Source: Heterodera schachtii
Lineage: Eukaryota > Nematoda > Chromadorea > Rhabditida > Heteroderidae
DNA length: 64,000 bases
Direction of reading: 5' to 3'
Assembly (NCBI GenBank): GCA_023374025.1
Contig: SIJG01000071.1
Coordinates: 615,959 to 679,958, forward strand
Shown in pieces: positions 62,779-64,000 of this stretch. Under the pieces are notes generated by a model. It ran no database searches. It was not told where the DNA came from and saw nothing but the letters and a program-made list of their open reading frames with translations. The first letter of the stretch is position 1; each line of letters begins with the position of its first letter. A program made the translations under genes and the position numbers.

Positions 62779-63640
62779 ATGTCTTCGTCGTCGTCAAATC
62801 CGGCCAATTTGTTACTAAACACGGCCAATGGGGCGGACATTCACTTTTGGGTGGGGGAGGGAGAGGAAAAGGAGGCGAATTTAAAATTGAAAAATTAAAA
62901 AAGCATTCATTTGAACTTATATTTAGCTTTTTCGAGCCCACAAATCCATTCTGATGTCCGCCTCGGATGTGTTTGAAGCGATGTTCCGTTATGATGCCCA
63001 AAATGTTAAAACCGAAGGTGAAAAAACATTGGAAATTTTCAATGTGACAAATTATGTCAGGCTTTCATTTCAAAAATTGTTTGACCCTAATCAAGGGACA
63101 AAATCGGTGAAAAAGTTTATTTAGCTTTGACTAAAAAAGAAGTCTAATTTGAGGAGTGTCACCAATAAATGCCTTTTGTGGATAATTATAATAATCTATA
63201 AATTATGTTTCCAATTTTCAAAAATTTCCACGTTTAATGATAAGTCTAAGTACAATTTTGAACTATTTTATTTGCACAAGACTGCTGTTAATTGAACTCA
63301 TTAAATAAATAATTATGGTTTTATAAAATTTTTAGCACTTCTGCTAAACAGTTAAACCCTGTGGAGATGCCCGATTAAGATGAAAATCGGTGTTGCAAAT
63401 GTTCGGGAACATTTCAAATTGTTTCTCAAATGAATGGGGCGAAGGATTTCACGAGAAAATTAAAGGCACAAAAAATATTTACCGCTTCGAATTACTATTA
63501 TGGATTTACCAATTTCATCACTTTTGCAGTGAGAAGCAATTAAACTTTTTTAACGTATTAAAATGTAATAATTAAGGAATTGATTGACCCAAGCAAAGGA
63601 CTTTAGATAGAGAAGAAGATAAAGTGAATTGGCCATTGCT
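62779..63640 (+). pseudogene. Broken BTB/MATH gene
   Basis: Exon 1 starts at 62779 (M-S-S-S-S-S-N-P-A-N; A-D-I-H-F-W-V-G-E-G-E-E-K-E) and ends at a GCGAAT donor, a GC-type site. Exon 2 from 62927 encodes F-R-A-H-K-S-I-L-M-S-A-S-D-V-F-E-A-M-F-R-Y-D. After about 63058 it joins MATH-like sequence (L-S-F-Q-K-L-F-D-P-N-Q-G) and stops at 63124. A separate MATH piece (K-C-S-G-T-F-Q-I-V-S-Q-M-N-G) lies at about 63390-63527, followed by L-I-D-P-S-K-G-L and TAG. The BTB C-half, BACK and MATH N-half are deleted. Confidence 0.7.
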
Positions 63641-64000
63641 TTTAGTGTGGAAGAAGAAAATTCAGAGAAATCGTAAATTATTAAATAGCAAAAAGACAGA
63701 GTGAGGTGTTATGAAAATTGTTATTAAAAAATTTTTTTTGTTTAATTTAATGGATATTTTGCCAATATCGCAGGGATTCCCTCTCCCGGAGTCATGGCAG
63801 TTCATACAATAGGCGGTTCCGTACAATAGAGTTCGTGCAATCGGCAGTGTGTTTCAAATTTTCGATTCCGCTGCGGAATTGAAAATCCTTATTTGCGGGA
63901 AGCGTTTTAAATTTGTGGCATCCCGCTGGGGATTGCGGAATTTTTTAAATTCGAAATTTAAATTATATTAATGTGAGTTTTATAAATGCAAAGTAAATAT
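63641..64000. repeat. Repeat at right window edge
   Basis: From about 63760, GGGATTCCCTCTCCCGG and CCGCTGCGGAATT / CCCGCTGGGGATTGCGG blocks resemble those at 6975-7090. The element runs off the window. No gene is seen. Confidence 0.45.

Noticed and set aside
1..64000. tRNA, rRNA or other structured RNA genes
   Set aside because: No cloverleaf with A/B-box pattern or rRNA stretch could be recognised by eye. A covariance-model scan would be decisive.

Overview
The window reads as nuclear DNA of a plant-parasitic cyst nematode (Heteroderidae, Globodera/Heterodera type). It is AT-rich, genes have many short GT-AG introns, and the dominant protein families (F-box-like 'DVWMDILPSF...QLGLK.ALLSDRF' proteins and BTB-BACK-MATH proteins) are ones I know as strongly expanded in cyst nematodes. 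The taxon is inferred from family resemblance; no database was searched.

Layout. From 0.8 to 56.5 kb there are 22 copies or fragments of one F-box-like family (called FBL-1 to FBL-22 here), on both strands. The ancestral structure is five exons: a tiny start exon (often ATG AAT CGA CG), an F-box-like exon 2, an exon 3 beginning Y-I-D-x-S-V, an exon 4 with F-x-R-A-T and L-L-K-R-C-P, and a short acidic last exon beginning P-L-S-P-P. FBL-14 to FBL-18 (25.0-45.0 kb) keep phase through every junction. FBL-3, -9, -13 and -22 differ only in their C-terminal tail. The rest are frameshifted, recombined or fragmentary. Inside this cluster lie a small three-pass membrane protein gene (17.8-18.6 kb) and the housekeeping gene for 26S proteasome ATPase Rpt5/PSMC3 (46.8-48.6 kb, minus). 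At the right end is a BTB-BACK-MATH-MATH gene (58.1-61.9 kb, minus) followed by a broken BTB/MATH relative (62.8-63.6 kb, plus).

Mobile DNA is the second theme. A Ty3/gypsy LTR retrotransposon (31888-36836) has identical LTRs, a 5-bp target duplication and one unbroken Gag-Pol frame. It sits in the last intron of FBL-15. A 2-kb hAT element with a BED-finger transposase remnant (12471-14446) sits at the TATA box of FBL-7. At least eight short non-autonomous elements of about six families have 8-bp target duplications (most perfect, two degenerate). Many of them landed in FBL exons or introns, and several have arms built from inverted short tandem repeats. Another repeat carries a GC-rich hairpin (GGCGGTGCC-GATA-GGCGCCGCC) seen about ten times. 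A 1.5-kb pyrimidine-only minisatellite lies at 27.6-29.1 kb.

How the genes fit together. F-box proteins and BTB-MATH proteins are substrate adaptors of cullin-RING ubiquitin ligases (SCF and CUL3 types), and Rpt5 is part of the proteasome that degrades the substrates. The window therefore joins two rapidly changing adaptor families to a conserved core component. FBL diversity appears to arise by tandem duplication, exon recombination, short in-frame duplications, new signal-anchor exons and transposon insertion, with many copies dying and some kept intact.
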